A DNA stretch of 57,149 bases, taken from NCBI GenBank assembly GCA_016927475.1, contig JAFGMO010000019.1:1-57149 (forward strand). The letters run 5' to 3'. Both the position numbers and the translations under genes were made by a program. Every line of letters begins with the position of its first letter. Position 1 is the stretch's first letter. The notes under the pieces were generated by a model. That model was not told where the DNA came from. It ran no database searches and was given only the letters and a program-made list of their open reading frames with translations. The DNA is from Candidatus Aminicenantota bacterium. Its GTDB lineage: Bacteria > Acidobacteriota > Aminicenantia > Aminicenantales > Aminicenantaceae. Below are positions 44,954-54,152 of the stretch, one piece after another.

Positions 44954-47586
44954 GAAAAATAAGAAACCACCCGCCCCGTTTGGCCAAACGGTTACTCACC
45001 AGGCTTATTGACTACCAGAACCGGTTTGCCATGAACGGAGACCTGGAGGAAGTTTTTCATAAAATTGCCCAAAAAAAAGGATATCGAAAGGCGAAAAGAT
45101 GGTACTGGCTGCAGAGCCTTCGTGCTGTTCCTCAATATATTCGTTATTTGATGCATTGGAATGCTGCCATGTTCAAAAACTATTTCAAAACAGCTTTGCG
45201 GAATCTTAAGCGCCAAAAGAGCCACTCCGTGGTTAACATTCTTGGGCTTTCGATCGGAATAGCAAGTTGTGTTCTGATATTTCTTTTTATATGGGATGAG
45301 CTGTCCTATGACAGGTTCCATAAAAATGCCGAATCCATATATGCCGTTGTCTGCCGCAATGAGTTCCACAATATGACTACCATATCGGGACCCGCCGCTA
45401 TGGCCCCAATCATGAAAGATTATTTTCCGGAAGTCCAAGAGACTGTGCGTTTTAAATCCCTTCACCGGGTTTCCGTTCGTTATGAGGAGAGATTATTTAA
45501 CGAAGTGGCCGTCTTTACGGACGCCCATATGTTCAATGTTTTTTCGTTTCCTCTCGTTTCAGGTGATCCTCAAACGGTTCTTCAGTATCCAAATTCTGTT
45601 GTCCTTTCCGAAAGTACGGCGGAAAAATATTTCGGAACCGAACAGCCGCTGGGAAAATATATGACGATGGTTTTCGGAGACCTGAAAAAGGAATTTATGG
45701 TGTCCGGAATCTGTCGCGATATTCCCGGAAATTCAACCATTCGTTTTGATATTCTGCTCAATATTAAAAATCTGGAAGAGATCAGGGGGCCGGAATATTT
45801 CAGCAACTGGCAGTGGTTCGACACCCGGATTTTCGTCAAGCTGTTCGATGAGTCTTCGCCGGATATCGTTAACAGCCGGTTTCCCGCATTCGTCAATCAA
45901 TATTTTCAGGATACGATGAAAAGATGGAAAGATTCGGGATCATGGACGGGTGAAGGTCCCGTATTTTCTTTCAGCCTGGGAAACATCAAATCTCTCCATC
46001 TGAATTCCCAAATTCTCGGTGTGGGCGCTTCCTCCACCACAAAATCCGCCGTTCTTGGCGGCATCGCTCTTCTCATTCTGGCCATAGCCTGTATCAACTT
46101 CATCAATTTATCCATCGGACGAGCTTCCGGACGGGTTTTGGAAGTCGGCATGAGAAGAGTTCTAGGGGCCGGCCGAAAAGATCTTATGCGGCAGTTTTGG
46201 ACGGAATCCCTGTTGCTCGTCTTTTTAACGGTTTTAGCGGCATTATTTCTTGCTGCGCTTTTTCTTCCCGTTTTTAAGCAACTTTCCGAAAAACAATTGA
46301 ATGTGGGCTCAATTTTTTCACTTCCCGGTCTTTTGATGAGTTTTGTCTTCTTGATGATTGTTGCCACAGCGGCTGGGGGATTCCCCGGCCTCTTTATGTC
46401 GAGGCTCCAACCTGTGGAGATTATAAGGGGAAGGATGCAATACGGCGGGAAGGCGGTCCTTACCAAATTTTTGCTTGCTGCTCAGTTTTTCCTGGCGGTC
46501 TTTCTCATTTTTATAACTATGACGATGGCCCGGCAGATTAAAACAATGGCCGGCAAGGAACTTGGATTCAGGAAAGACGGTGTTCTGGTCGTTTCGCTTC
46601 AGGAAAACAACTGGGAACAAGGCCCCAAAACGGAAGCCCTCATCGAGAAATTCAGAGTCCGGTTACAAAAACATAAAAATATTTTGAATATTTCGGGAAG
46701 CACGATGACTTTTGACCGGTTTGCGGTTTTGAATCATATCAAGGTCAAAGGGAAAACCTATGATGTCTATTTCAATCCCGTTTTTTATGATTTTTTGGAT
46801 ACCATGGGAATTCGCCTGGTAAAGGGCCGGACATTTTCCAGAGAGCGATCCTCCGACAGAGAGGCTGTCCTAGTCAATGAAAAGTTCGTCAAGCAATACG
46901 GCCTGGAGCAGCCCCTGAGTGAATCTATCTGGGATGCCTATGATCCTTCAACGCCTTTGCGGATCATTGGTATTATTGAGGATTATCATTTTTTTTCCGT
47001 CAAGCAAGAGATCGAACCGATGATTCTTCATATGAGGCCTTCTTATTCCAAAGACAATGCCTTGATAAAGGTCACCCTTGACGATATCCCGAAGAGGCTC
47101 GCTCTTGTCGAGCAGGCATGGAAAGAGATACAGCCTGATAAGCCGTTTCAATTTTATTTTTTGGACGATGCCGTTGATTCAGCGTACCGGGAGCAGAAAA
47201 GGTGGTTTTCCATCGTCAGGTATGCCTCGATATTGGCTGTTTTGATCACCTGCATGGGGGTCTTTGCCCTGACTTCTCTTTCCCTCCACCGTAGGGTCAA
47301 AGAGATCGGCATTCGAAAAGTTCTCGGGGCGGGGATTCGTCAGATCGTATCCATGGTCTGCCGGGATTTTGTCGTTCTCATCATGGTTGCCAGCCTGTTG
47401 GCCTGGCCCTTAGCTTTTTGGGTGATGCGCCGATGGCTTCAGGGATTTGCTACCCGGACGGGTTTGGGTCCTGAGCTTTTTCTCTTTTCCGGTCTTATAA
47501 CGCTGGGAGTCGCTTTGATGACCACAGGTGTTCTTGCTGCAAGGGCGGCCCTGAGAAATCCCGTGGACAGCATCCGCCAGGAATAG
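44950..47586 (+). CDS. FtsX-like ABC permease with PadR-associated N-terminal domain
   Basis: The 878-residue protein has an N-terminal cytoplasmic domain (about 1-75; HPPRLAKRLLTRLIDYQNRF) of the kind found in PadR-linked permeases. Two MacB/FtsX permease modules follow, each with a large periplasmic domain and four-helix bundle (NILGLSIGIASCVLIFLF near 98-115; the last helices near 760-870). ABC transporters of this type act in peptide export or envelope signalling. No ATPase gene is adjacent, so its partner must be elsewhere. Confidence 0.9.
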   Translation: MRKIRNHPPRLAKRLLTRLIDYQNRFAMNGDLEEVFHKIAQKKGYRKAKRWYWLQSLRAVPQYIRYLMHWNAAMFKNYFKTALRNLKRQKSHSVVNILGLSIGIASCVLIFLFIWDELSYDRFHKNAESIYAVVCRNEFHNMTTISGPAAMAPIMKDYFPEVQETVRFKSLHRVSVRYEERLFNEVAVFTDAHMFNVFSFPLVSGDPQTVLQYPNSVVLSESTAEKYFGTEQPLGKYMTMVFGDLKKEFMVSGICRDIPGNSTIRFDILLNIKNLEEIRGPEYFSNWQWFDTRIFVKLFDESSPDIVNSRFPAFVNQYFQDTMKRWKDSGSWTGEGPVFSFSLGNIKSLHLNSQILGVGASSTTKSAVLGGIALLILAIACINFINLSIGRASGRVLEVGMRRVLGAGRKDLMRQFWTESLLLVFLTVLAALFLAALFLPVFKQLSEKQLNVGSIFSLPGLLMSFVFLMIVATAAGGFPGLFMSRLQPVEIIRGRMQYGGKAVLTKFLLAAQFFLAVFLIFITMTMARQIKTMAGKELGFRKDGVLVVSLQENNWEQGPKTEALIEKFRVRLQKHKNILNISGSTMTFDRFAVLNHIKVKGKTYDVYFNPVFYDFLDTMGIRLVKGRTFSRERSSDREAVLVNEKFVKQYGLEQPLSESIWDAYDPSTPLRIIGIIEDYHFFSVKQEIEPMILHMRPSYSKDNALIKVTLDDIPKRLALVEQAWKEIQPDKPFQFYFLDDAVDSAYREQKRWFSIVRYASILAVLITCMGVFALTSLSLHRRVKEIGIRKVLGAGIRQIVSMVCRDFVVLIMVASLLAWPLAFWVMRRWLQGFATRTGLGPELFLFSGLITLGVALMTTGVLAARAALRNPVDSIRQE

Positions 47587-47588
47587 GG

Positions 47589-47687
47589 GGACGTTCCCCA
47601 AAGGGACAGTTTGACCTAAAGATCGCTTCTTATATAATAGAGGAAATCTCTTATTCTTTTTTTAACCTGTCCCCTTGGGGAACGTCC
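47589..47687. repeat. Inverted repeat with 21-bp arms
   Basis: GGACGTTCCCC-AAAGGGACAG at 47589-47609 pairs with CTGTCCC-CTTGGGGAACGTCC at 47667-47687 with one mismatch. Each arm also contains a smaller self-complementary GTTCCCCAAAGGGAC-type sequence, and the 57-base middle is AT-rich. It starts three bases after the permease stop, so it may serve as a terminator, or it may be a mobile MITE-like element. Confidence 0.55.
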
Positions 47688-47969
47688 TCCATTTGACAAG
47701 ATTTGTCACCTATTGTATAAAAAATTTTTGTTAAGCTGTTCTTAGCAATCGGATAAACTTTGTTTGAAACGAATTGTGCGAAAAGTAAGTATAAAAAAAC
47801 TAAGGAGGAGTTTATTCTGAGCAAAATATAGTTTTCCTTCCAGCGTGAGAGATGACGCCGAAGGGAAATATATCAGGCGGAGGTTTTCGTGGTTTTAAGG
47901 GATGCAAAAGCGCAACCGCTTGAATAAAAAACCTTATCTCTTAAAAATTGCGTTAATGAGGAGTGGCCT
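47688..47969 (+). other. Leader region of the ABC/GldG-like operon with hairpin
   Basis: Between the inverted repeat and the ATPase gene lies a structured-looking leader. CCTTC (47837-47841) and GCGT (47844-47847) pair with ACGC (47856-47859) and GAAGG (47861-47865), giving a two-part stem. Further down is a purine-rich stretch, then an AT run. An AAGGAGGA site near 47810 precedes only a four-codon frame ending in TAG. I could not match it to a known riboswitch. GAGGAG precedes the ATPase ATG at 47970. Confidence 0.3.
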
Positions 47970-48686
47970 ATGATCAAATTTGATAAGCTGACCAAATATT
48001 ACGGCGATCTTTGTGCGGTGGACCACGTCAGTTTCGAGGTGAAAAAGGGCGAGATCCTGGGACTGCTGGGGCCCAACGGGGCCGGAAAGACGACCATCTA
48101 CCGAATCTTAACCGGTTATCTTCGTCCGACTGACGGGAATATTCAGGTCAAAAACTTCAATATTTACGACAACCTGATCGATATCAAGAAACTTATCGGC
48201 TACCTGCCTGAAGCGGCACCCATCTACCATGAAATGCTCGTCTACGATTATCTGGAATATGTAGCCGATATCAGAAATGTCGCCCCGGATAAAAAGCTTG
48301 ACCACATCAAAGAACTGGCCGATCTCTGCAGCTTGAACCGTGTTATGCACATGACCATCAACGAGCTTTCCAAAGGATTCCGCCAAAGGGTGGGAATCGC
48401 CCACGCCCTTATGGGAAACCCGGAAATTCTCGTTCTCGATGAGCCCACTTCGGGCCTCGACCCCAACCAGATTGTCGAAACACGCGAGATCATCCGGCGG
48501 ATCGGCAAGGTGAAGACGATTATCTTCTCCACCCATATTTTAAGCGAAGCTGAGGCTACCTGTGACAGGGTGGTTGTTATCGATGAGGGAAAGATCGTGG
48601 CCAATGACACGATCGAGGGATTGAAAAAATCCCAAAAGGAATCGTCGTTCGAAAACGTCTTCAGAAACCTGACAAGGGGAAATTAA
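47970..48686 (+). CDS. ABC transporter ATP-binding protein (GldA-like)
   Basis: The 238-residue protein has Walker A GPNGAGKTT (residues 35-43), signature LSKGFRQRVG, Walker B LVLDEPTSGLD and the switch His in FSTHILSEAE. It groups with ATPases of ABC-2 exporters such as GldA. It starts a four-gene operon with a permease, a GldG-like protein and a DUF4340 protein, each one to twelve bases apart or overlapping. Confidence 0.92.
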   Translation: MIKFDKLTKYYGDLCAVDHVSFEVKKGEILGLLGPNGAGKTTIYRILTGYLRPTDGNIQVKNFNIYDNLIDIKKLIGYLPEAAPIYHEMLVYDYLEYVADIRNVAPDKKLDHIKELADLCSLNRVMHMTINELSKGFRQRVGIAHALMGNPEILVLDEPTSGLDPNQIVETREIIRRIGKVKTIIFSTHILSEAEATCDRVVVIDEGKIVANDTIEGLKKSQKESSFENVFRNLTRGN

Positions 48687-48687
48687 C

Positions 48688-49404
48688 ATGCGAAACGTGA
48701 GCAACATATTTCGAAGGGAATTCAAATCCTATTTTATTTCACCCATCGCCTACATCGTTATCGCGGTTTTCCTCGTGGTTACCGGTTGGCTCTTTTTCCC
48801 GACTTTTTTCCTGATGCGGCAGGCTAATCTTAACCAGTTTTTCACGCTCCTTCCGGTAACGTTCGCCTTCATCATTCCTGCGGTAACCATGAGGCTTTTT
48901 TCCGAGGAGATCAATGTGGGGTCTTACGAGATGCTGCTGACCATGCCCGTCAGCTTCAAAGAGATCATCGTCGGCAAGTACCTGGCTGCCGTGGCGTTTG
49001 TCAGTATCATGCTGGCCCCGACCTTCTTTTACGCCGTGTCCATTTCATTCATCGGGAAGATGGATTGGGGACCGGTCCTCGGTGGCTTTTTAGGCGCTCT
49101 GCTTCTGGGTGCGGCTTTCTGCGCCATCGGACTTCTGGCGTCATCCCTGACACGTAACCAGGTCATCGCCTTTATCGTGGGCTTGGTGACTTGTTTTGTG
49201 CTGACCCTGCTCGTCGATTATTCTTTGTATCTTCTGCCCGGATTCCTCAGCGGACTGACGGGTTTTTTTCAGTACCTGAGCGCCAGCCACCACTTCCAGA
49301 ACATCGCCAAGGGAGTCGTCGATTCCCGGGACATACTCTATTTTCTGAGCGTATCCTTTGTCGCGCTGTACGGCACGGCTTTGATCATGCAGGAAAAGAA
49401 ATAA
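48688..49404 (+). CDS. ABC-2 permease (GldF-like)
   Basis: The 238-residue protein begins with a short cytoplasmic IFRREFKSYFISPIAYIVIAVF segment and has six predicted membrane helices. It is the membrane partner of the ATPase encoded one base upstream. The pair corresponds to GldA/GldF; in most non-Bacteroidetes lineages the system is not known to drive gliding, and its cargo is unknown. Confidence 0.9.
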   Translation: MRNVSNIFRREFKSYFISPIAYIVIAVFLVVTGWLFFPTFFLMRQANLNQFFTLLPVTFAFIIPAVTMRLFSEEINVGSYEMLLTMPVSFKEIIVGKYLAAVAFVSIMLAPTFFYAVSISFIGKMDWGPVLGGFLGALLLGAAFCAIGLLASSLTRNQVIAFIVGLVTCFVLTLLVDYSLYLLPGFLSGLTGFFQYLSASHHFQNIAKGVVDSRDILYFLSVSFVALYGTALIMQEKK

Positions 49405-49416
49405 CAGGAGTGAGCC

Positions 49417-51672
49417 ATGGATAAGAAGAAAGAAATGACCAAATATTATAAATTTTTACTCTACCTGGTTATCATTGTCCTGGTCAACCTCGTTGGAGCG
49501 AACCTGTTCTTCCACCTTGACCTGACAAAAAACAGGCTCTACTCTCTCTCCGAGGCCAGCAGGGAAGCGGTTTCGACGCTTAAAGAGCCGATGACCATCA
49601 ATGTTTTTTTCACCAAAAATCTTCCCGTTCCCTACAACACTGTGGAAAGTTATCTTCATGACCTGCTTGAGGAGTATGCCGTTTATGCTGGCGATACTTT
49701 TAACTACAGGTTTTTTGATGTCAGCGCCAAAGAAGGGGACCTGAGCGAAAAAGCTGAGGAAAACCGGAAAAAGGCTCAAGATTACGGCATCTATCCCGTT
49801 AATGTCCAGACTATCGAACAGGATGAGGCCACGGTTCAAAGGGCTTATATGGGGATGGTTTTTCTCCACGGCGATATCGTCGAGCGCCTTCCCGCCGTCA
49901 CATCGACCGAAGGGCTTGAGTACCAGATCACCACGACTATCCGGAAGATGAACAACAAAATATCGGCCCTGCTCAACCTGGAAAACAAAATAAAGGTTAC
50001 TCTTATCCAGTCCTCCTCTCTGGACCAGATCGCCCCCGAGGTCAATCTGGAAGGTTTGGACGGCCTGCGGAGCAGCATCGAAAAGTCCGTCAACGAGCTC
50101 AACGCCAAAGTTTACGGGCAGCTGGAATTTGTCTTCCTCGATCCGTCTTCGGAGTCTGTCCCCCAGGAAACCTTGAACCGGTTTTCACGCTTTGGCCTTC
50201 AATGGCCCGAACATACACGGCGTGATGGTGTTTCTGTTGCGGCCGGTAACGGCATTGTCGCCCTGGGAATGCAATACGGGGACCGTACCATCGAGCGAAG
50301 GCTGCTCAACAGGAGCCTCGGCCTAACGGACCGCGGGCTGCAGGAAAAGTTCGAACTGGCACCCGTCGATGAGATCAAAACGTTCATCGAGGAAAATATC
50401 GACAATATCATCAATATTCACCAGGAGATCGGTTACCTATCCAGCCACGGATCCCTTTCTCTCTCACCGGCTCTTCCTCCCCAGTTCCAGGGAATGCAGC
50501 AGCCTCAAGAAATGACGCTCAACCGTTTCAACACTCTTCTGAGAAATAATTATTCCATTAACAACGTGGATATCAAGGAAGGCATCCCCGATAAAGTGGA
50601 TACCCTGATTATCGCCGGCCCCAGAGAAGAATTTTCAGACTGGGAACTTTTTCAGCTCGACCAGTTTTTGATGAAGGGTAAATCTTTGGCCATTTTTCTC
50701 GATGCATTCAACGAGATCAGTCCCCAGAGGCAGCAGTACGGCATGCAGCAGCCGGTATATCTTCCTCTAAACACGGGTTTGGAAAAGCTCCTGGATCACT
50801 ACGGCGCACAGGTAAAAAAATCCTACGTGCTCGATGAAAACTGCTATGTCAGCCGCGACCGAACCAGCGGTGAGATGCCCTTTTATTTCGCTCCGATCAT
50901 CAAAAACGAGAACATCAATTCCAGATACCCTTTCATGAGGAATATCAACGAACTGATTATGATCAAGGTTTCTCCGGTTGAGTTGTTGGAGGAAAAAATA
51001 AAAGCCAACAAAATCGATACCATCCGTCTCCTGTCCTCGTCAAAAAAATCCTGGGAGATGTCCGGCCGGATCGACCTCAGTCCCTGGATGCTGAGGCCTC
51101 CCGCTAATCCGGAGGAAAAGAAACCCTATGATCTGGCCTACATTCTCGAAGGGGAATTTCCCAGTTATTTTGCGGAAAAACCTATCCCTGAGAAACCCAA
51201 GGAAGAGGAAACAGAACAAGATGAGGAATCCGTTGAAGAAACCCCTGAAGAGAAGCCTGAGGAAAAACCGGAGGAACAAGCCGAAGTGGAGCCGCAGATA
51301 AAAGCTGAAAAAACCGTTTTGACAAAAGGAGAAAAGGGGAAAATTTTACTGGTCGGAACTTCGGAGATTCTGAAGGATAATCTCCTTGACGAAGAGGGGA
51401 ATTCTCCCAATGCCGTTTTTATCCTGAATACGATCGACTATCTTAACAACAGGGAAGATATCGCCGCGATGAGAAGCAAAAAACAGCGCTTCAATCCCAT
51501 CAAAGACACAACGCCTCTAACCCGGAATGCCATCAAGGTGTTCAATATCGCCGGCCTTCCCATACTGTTTATCCTTTTTGGATTTGTTGTCTGGGCCAGA
51601 AGAAGGGCCCGGAGAAAAATGATCCAGGGTCTTTTTATTTCCAAATCCAAAAGCGAGGAGAAGTCGTCATGA
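49417..51672 (+). CDS. GldG-like membrane protein with acidic linker
   Basis: The 751-residue protein has an N-terminal helix (about 10-28), the GldG/ABC_transp_aux domain (about 35-350; FFHLDLTKNRLYSLSEASREAV), a substrate-domain-like middle part with DTLIIAGP, and a C-terminal helix (about 712-735). A Pro/Glu/Lys-rich linker near residues 590-632 looks like a flexible spacer. It acts with the upstream ATPase and permease. The DUF4340 start overlaps its stop by four bases. Confidence 0.88.
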   Translation: MDKKKEMTKYYKFLLYLVIIVLVNLVGANLFFHLDLTKNRLYSLSEASREAVSTLKEPMTINVFFTKNLPVPYNTVESYLHDLLEEYAVYAGDTFNYRFFDVSAKEGDLSEKAEENRKKAQDYGIYPVNVQTIEQDEATVQRAYMGMVFLHGDIVERLPAVTSTEGLEYQITTTIRKMNNKISALLNLENKIKVTLIQSSSLDQIAPEVNLEGLDGLRSSIEKSVNELNAKVYGQLEFVFLDPSSESVPQETLNRFSRFGLQWPEHTRRDGVSVAAGNGIVALGMQYGDRTIERRLLNRSLGLTDRGLQEKFELAPVDEIKTFIEENIDNIINIHQEIGYLSSHGSLSLSPALPPQFQGMQQPQEMTLNRFNTLLRNNYSINNVDIKEGIPDKVDTLIIAGPREEFSDWELFQLDQFLMKGKSLAIFLDAFNEISPQRQQYGMQQPVYLPLNTGLEKLLDHYGAQVKKSYVLDENCYVSRDRTSGEMPFYFAPIIKNENINSRYPFMRNINELIMIKVSPVELLEEKIKANKIDTIRLLSSSKKSWEMSGRIDLSPWMLRPPANPEEKKPYDLAYILEGEFPSYFAEKPIPEKPKEEETEQDEESVEETPEEKPEEKPEEQAEVEPQIKAEKTVLTKGEKGKILLVGTSEILKDNLLDEEGNSPNAVFILNTIDYLNNREDIAAMRSKKQRFNPIKDTTPLTRNAIKVFNIAGLPILFILFGFVVWARRRARRKMIQGLFISKSKSEEKSS

Positions 51673-52715
51673 AGTTAAAAAAAGAATTTTTCATATTGAT
51701 CGGTATCATCCTTATCCTGGTTGTTTTTCTCATTTTGAGCGGCAACCGGAACAGGATGAAATATCGCATCCCCAAGCTCGAAACGTTAAACCAGGAAGAG
51801 GTCGACAAAATTGAGATCGAAAAAGGAGAACAGAAAATTGTTTTGGCCGCAAGGGAAGATGGATGGAAGCTTCTGCCCAAGGAATACCCGGTCGAAAAAA
51901 CGAAGGTCGATGACATGCTCGAAGTTATCACCGGTTTGACGCTGACCGAGCTTGCTTCAGAAAAAGAGGATTATACCCGCTATGAACTGGACGAAGACAA
52001 AAAGATTTCCGTGAAAACTTACAAGGGGGACAAGCTGATCAGGTCCTTCGATGTCGGAAAAACATCCTCGACATACAGCCATACCTACGTCCGTCTCGAT
52101 AAAAACAAACGGGTTTTTCATGCCCGGAATTCTTTCCGCAGCACCTTTGACCAGGAACTCGAGGATTTGAGGGACAAGCATGTGATGACCTTTGACAAGA
52201 ACGAAATATCGAAAATCCTGTTAACGGGCGGAGAGCTCGAAGAAGAACTTTTTTTAGAAAAAAAGGCCGTTCCCGTCGAGCCGCCTCCCGGGGAAACGGA
52301 ACCCTTAAAAGAAGAGGAAAAACCTGAGGAAGAAAAGACAGAGGCTGAAAAACCGGCCGAAGAAAAACCAGCCGCTCCTTCAGAGGAAGACGCCTGGCTT
52401 CTTGCCGACGGCACCCAGGCCAAAAAAACCGAGATAAACTCCCTCCTTACCCATGTCTCCGACCTGAGCTGCGATTCCTTTATCGAGGACAAAACGAAGG
52501 AAGATTTTTCCACACCGCTATTCACCCTCGTTCTCACCGGGAACAAGGAATATACCCTGAAAATTTTTGACAAGGGCGAGGATGAAAACGCAAAATACCC
52601 GGCGTTATCGTCGGAAAGCCCTTATCCTTTCTGGCTGACCAAATACAGCGCTGAGAGGGTCATGAAAAAAAAGGACGACCTGTTTGAAAAACCGAAAGAG
52701 GAAAAAGAGGGATAA
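51669..52715 (+). CDS. DUF4340 membrane-anchored protein
   Basis: The 348-residue protein has one N-terminal helix (about 5-22) and repeated DUF4340 units, the first with EEVDKIEIEKGEQKIVLAAREDGWKL and VDDMLEVITGLTL. DUF4340 proteins nearly always follow gldG, as here. Between the units lies a Glu/Pro/Lys-rich stretch (about residues 200-240) similar to the linker in the GldG-like protein. The function is unknown; a periplasmic partner of GldG is likely. Confidence 0.85.
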   Translation: MKLKKEFFILIGIILILVVFLILSGNRNRMKYRIPKLETLNQEEVDKIEIEKGEQKIVLAAREDGWKLLPKEYPVEKTKVDDMLEVITGLTLTELASEKEDYTRYELDEDKKISVKTYKGDKLIRSFDVGKTSSTYSHTYVRLDKNKRVFHARNSFRSTFDQELEDLRDKHVMTFDKNEISKILLTGGELEEELFLEKKAVPVEPPPGETEPLKEEEKPEEEKTEAEKPAEEKPAAPSEEDAWLLADGTQAKKTEINSLLTHVSDLSCDSFIEDKTKEDFSTPLFTLVLTGNKEYTLKIFDKGEDENAKYPALSSESPYPFWLTKYSAERVMKKKDDLFEKPKEEKEG

Positions 52716-52723
52716 TGCTGTGC

Positions 52724-53530
52724 TTATTCCGCTTTTTCTTTTTTGATTAAAATGGAATACTGATGCCAATCGGGGGGAAGGCTCAGCTTTCGGCCGGCCG
52801 CCGCCTTTGTGTTTTTGGCGATAGCGCGGGCGCTTTCGAGAACTTTTCCGGTATCAATCGGAGAATGGGAAAACACGAAAACAAACCGCTCGAATTCCGG
52901 GGCACTGTCCAGTTCATAGGCGGAGGATAGGGGAGCTTTGGCTCCGGAAAACAAGCGGGTCGACCCGGCCGGGACACCCGGATGGTGCAGCGTAACAATT
53001 CCGTTTCCGTCAAGTGACAAAATGACGCCGTATTGGTATCCTGCCGGCACATACGTGATTTGAAGAAGGTCTCCCTTTGAGGCCTCGTCCCCTTGTTGAA
53101 GCATTTCCGCTCCCTCACCGTTTTTTCTGTAGATGATAATCTGGGGAATGGACGTGTCGATAGGAATATTGCCTTTCGTCCGTGTGAAAGATAACGTATG
53201 CCGGTTTTGAGGAAAATAGACAACGGCAAAAAAAGCCAGAGCTGCGGTGAAAGCCGGAACGGCGATAAGGTAAACTTTTCGCCGTTGTCTGCGGGAGTGC
53301 GCTGTCCTTTCTTCTGATAATTTCGAGGCCCGTGCTTCTATGGCGGGAACGAGTCGTTCAGGGGGATGTTTTTTTATGAATGCGTCGTTCGACTTTTCCA
53401 AGCGGCTTATCTTTTTTTGCAATTCCGGTTGCCGGTCTATAAGTTTTCTGACCTCATCCTGCCGCTTAGGAGGAAGTTCTTCCAATAGGTATCTATCTAA
53501 TTCCCATTCTTCAACAGGATGGTGAGTCAT
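52724..53530 (-). CDS. Anti-sigma factor with DUF4384-like periplasmic domain
   Basis: The 268-residue protein has a cytoplasmic N terminus (MTHHPVEEWELDRYLLEELP) of the anti-sigma type, a membrane helix (about 86-105), and a periplasmic DUF4384-like domain (about 130-260; GDLLQITYVPAGYQYGVILSLDGNG). ATG 53530 follows AAGGAGATATACA; a longer frame to 53614 lies inside the sigma gene. It overlaps the sigma gene by 20 bases, consistent with coupled translation. It probably holds the sigma factor until an envelope signal is sensed. Confidence 0.85.
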   Translation of the reverse strand: MTHHPVEEWELDRYLLEELPPKRQDEVRKLIDRQPELQKKISRLEKSNDAFIKKHPPERLVPAIEARASKLSEERTAHSRRQRRKVYLIAVPAFTAALAFFAVVYFPQNRHTLSFTRTKGNIPIDTSIPQIIIYRKNGEGAEMLQQGDEASKGDLLQITYVPAGYQYGVILSLDGNGIVTLHHPGVPAGSTRLFSGAKAPLSSAYELDSAPEFERFVFVFSHSPIDTGKVLESARAIAKNTKAAAGRKLSLPPDWHQYSILIKKEKAE

Positions 53531-54011
53531 TGTATATCTCCTTTTTGGTTTTGGCTTGTGTTTGAAGCCGCCGAAGTCTTTTCCGTACGCCGGAGAGGGA
53601 CAAACCGACTTCATCTGCGATTTCCTGAAGGGTCATTCCGTCCAGATATTTCATCACGGCGATCTCCCGGGTTGATTCTTTTTCATGGTGAAAGATTTTT
53701 TGCAGCATATCGTGTATAATCACACGTTTTTCCGAGTTTTCGTAATGAGCGATTTCGTTTAAAACCTTGTCTTTGTCAAGGGATACTTGTTTGCGTTGAT
53801 CCCTGATGATATTCAGGCAAATGTTGGTCGAGATGCGAAAGAGAAGGCTTGAAGGATAAGTGCCTTTCAATCGTCCCTTGTGAATCAGAAGCTTCACGAA
53901 AACCTCCTGCATGGCATCAAGGGCAGTTTCCTCGTCCTTGAGGAGCTGACGGCAGCGTCTAAAAACCATCGGACCATAACGCGTGTAATACTCCTTGATG
54001 TCGATTTCCAT
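53511..54011 (-). CDS. ECF-type RNA polymerase sigma factor
   Basis: The 166-residue protein has sigma region 2 (about 8-75; DEETALDAMQEVFVKLL) and region 4 (about 110-160; MTLQEIADEVGLSLSGVRKRLRRL). ATG 54011 is chosen because the family starts near it; an in-frame start at 54086 would add an unrelated segment. The anti-sigma gene follows with a 20-base overlap. Its regulon cannot be read here. Confidence 0.9.
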   Translation of the reverse strand: MEIDIKEYYTRYGPMVFRRCRQLLKDEETALDAMQEVFVKLLIHKGRLKGTYPSSLLFRISTNICLNIIRDQRKQVSLDKDKVLNEIAHYENSEKRVIIHDMLQKIFHHEKESTREIAVMKYLDGMTLQEIADEVGLSLSGVRKRLRRLQTQAKTKKEIYNDSPSC

Positions 54012-54152
54012 TGTATCCGCTCCCGGAAGTGAACGTTCATATGCGGCCTCTAACCATGAAACACACGGCGGGGCCGAAAACGGCACTTTTTTTTATGGAT
54101 AAGCTATATTACCCTGTTTTATTCACGATGGTGTGTCTTAATCGTGTTTTGG

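Noticed and set aside
47837..47895. Glycine riboswitch
   Set aside because: GACGCCGAAGGG and CAGGC recall the glycine aptamer, but the outer P1 pairing and the AAAGGAC end are missing, and the downstream genes do not fit.
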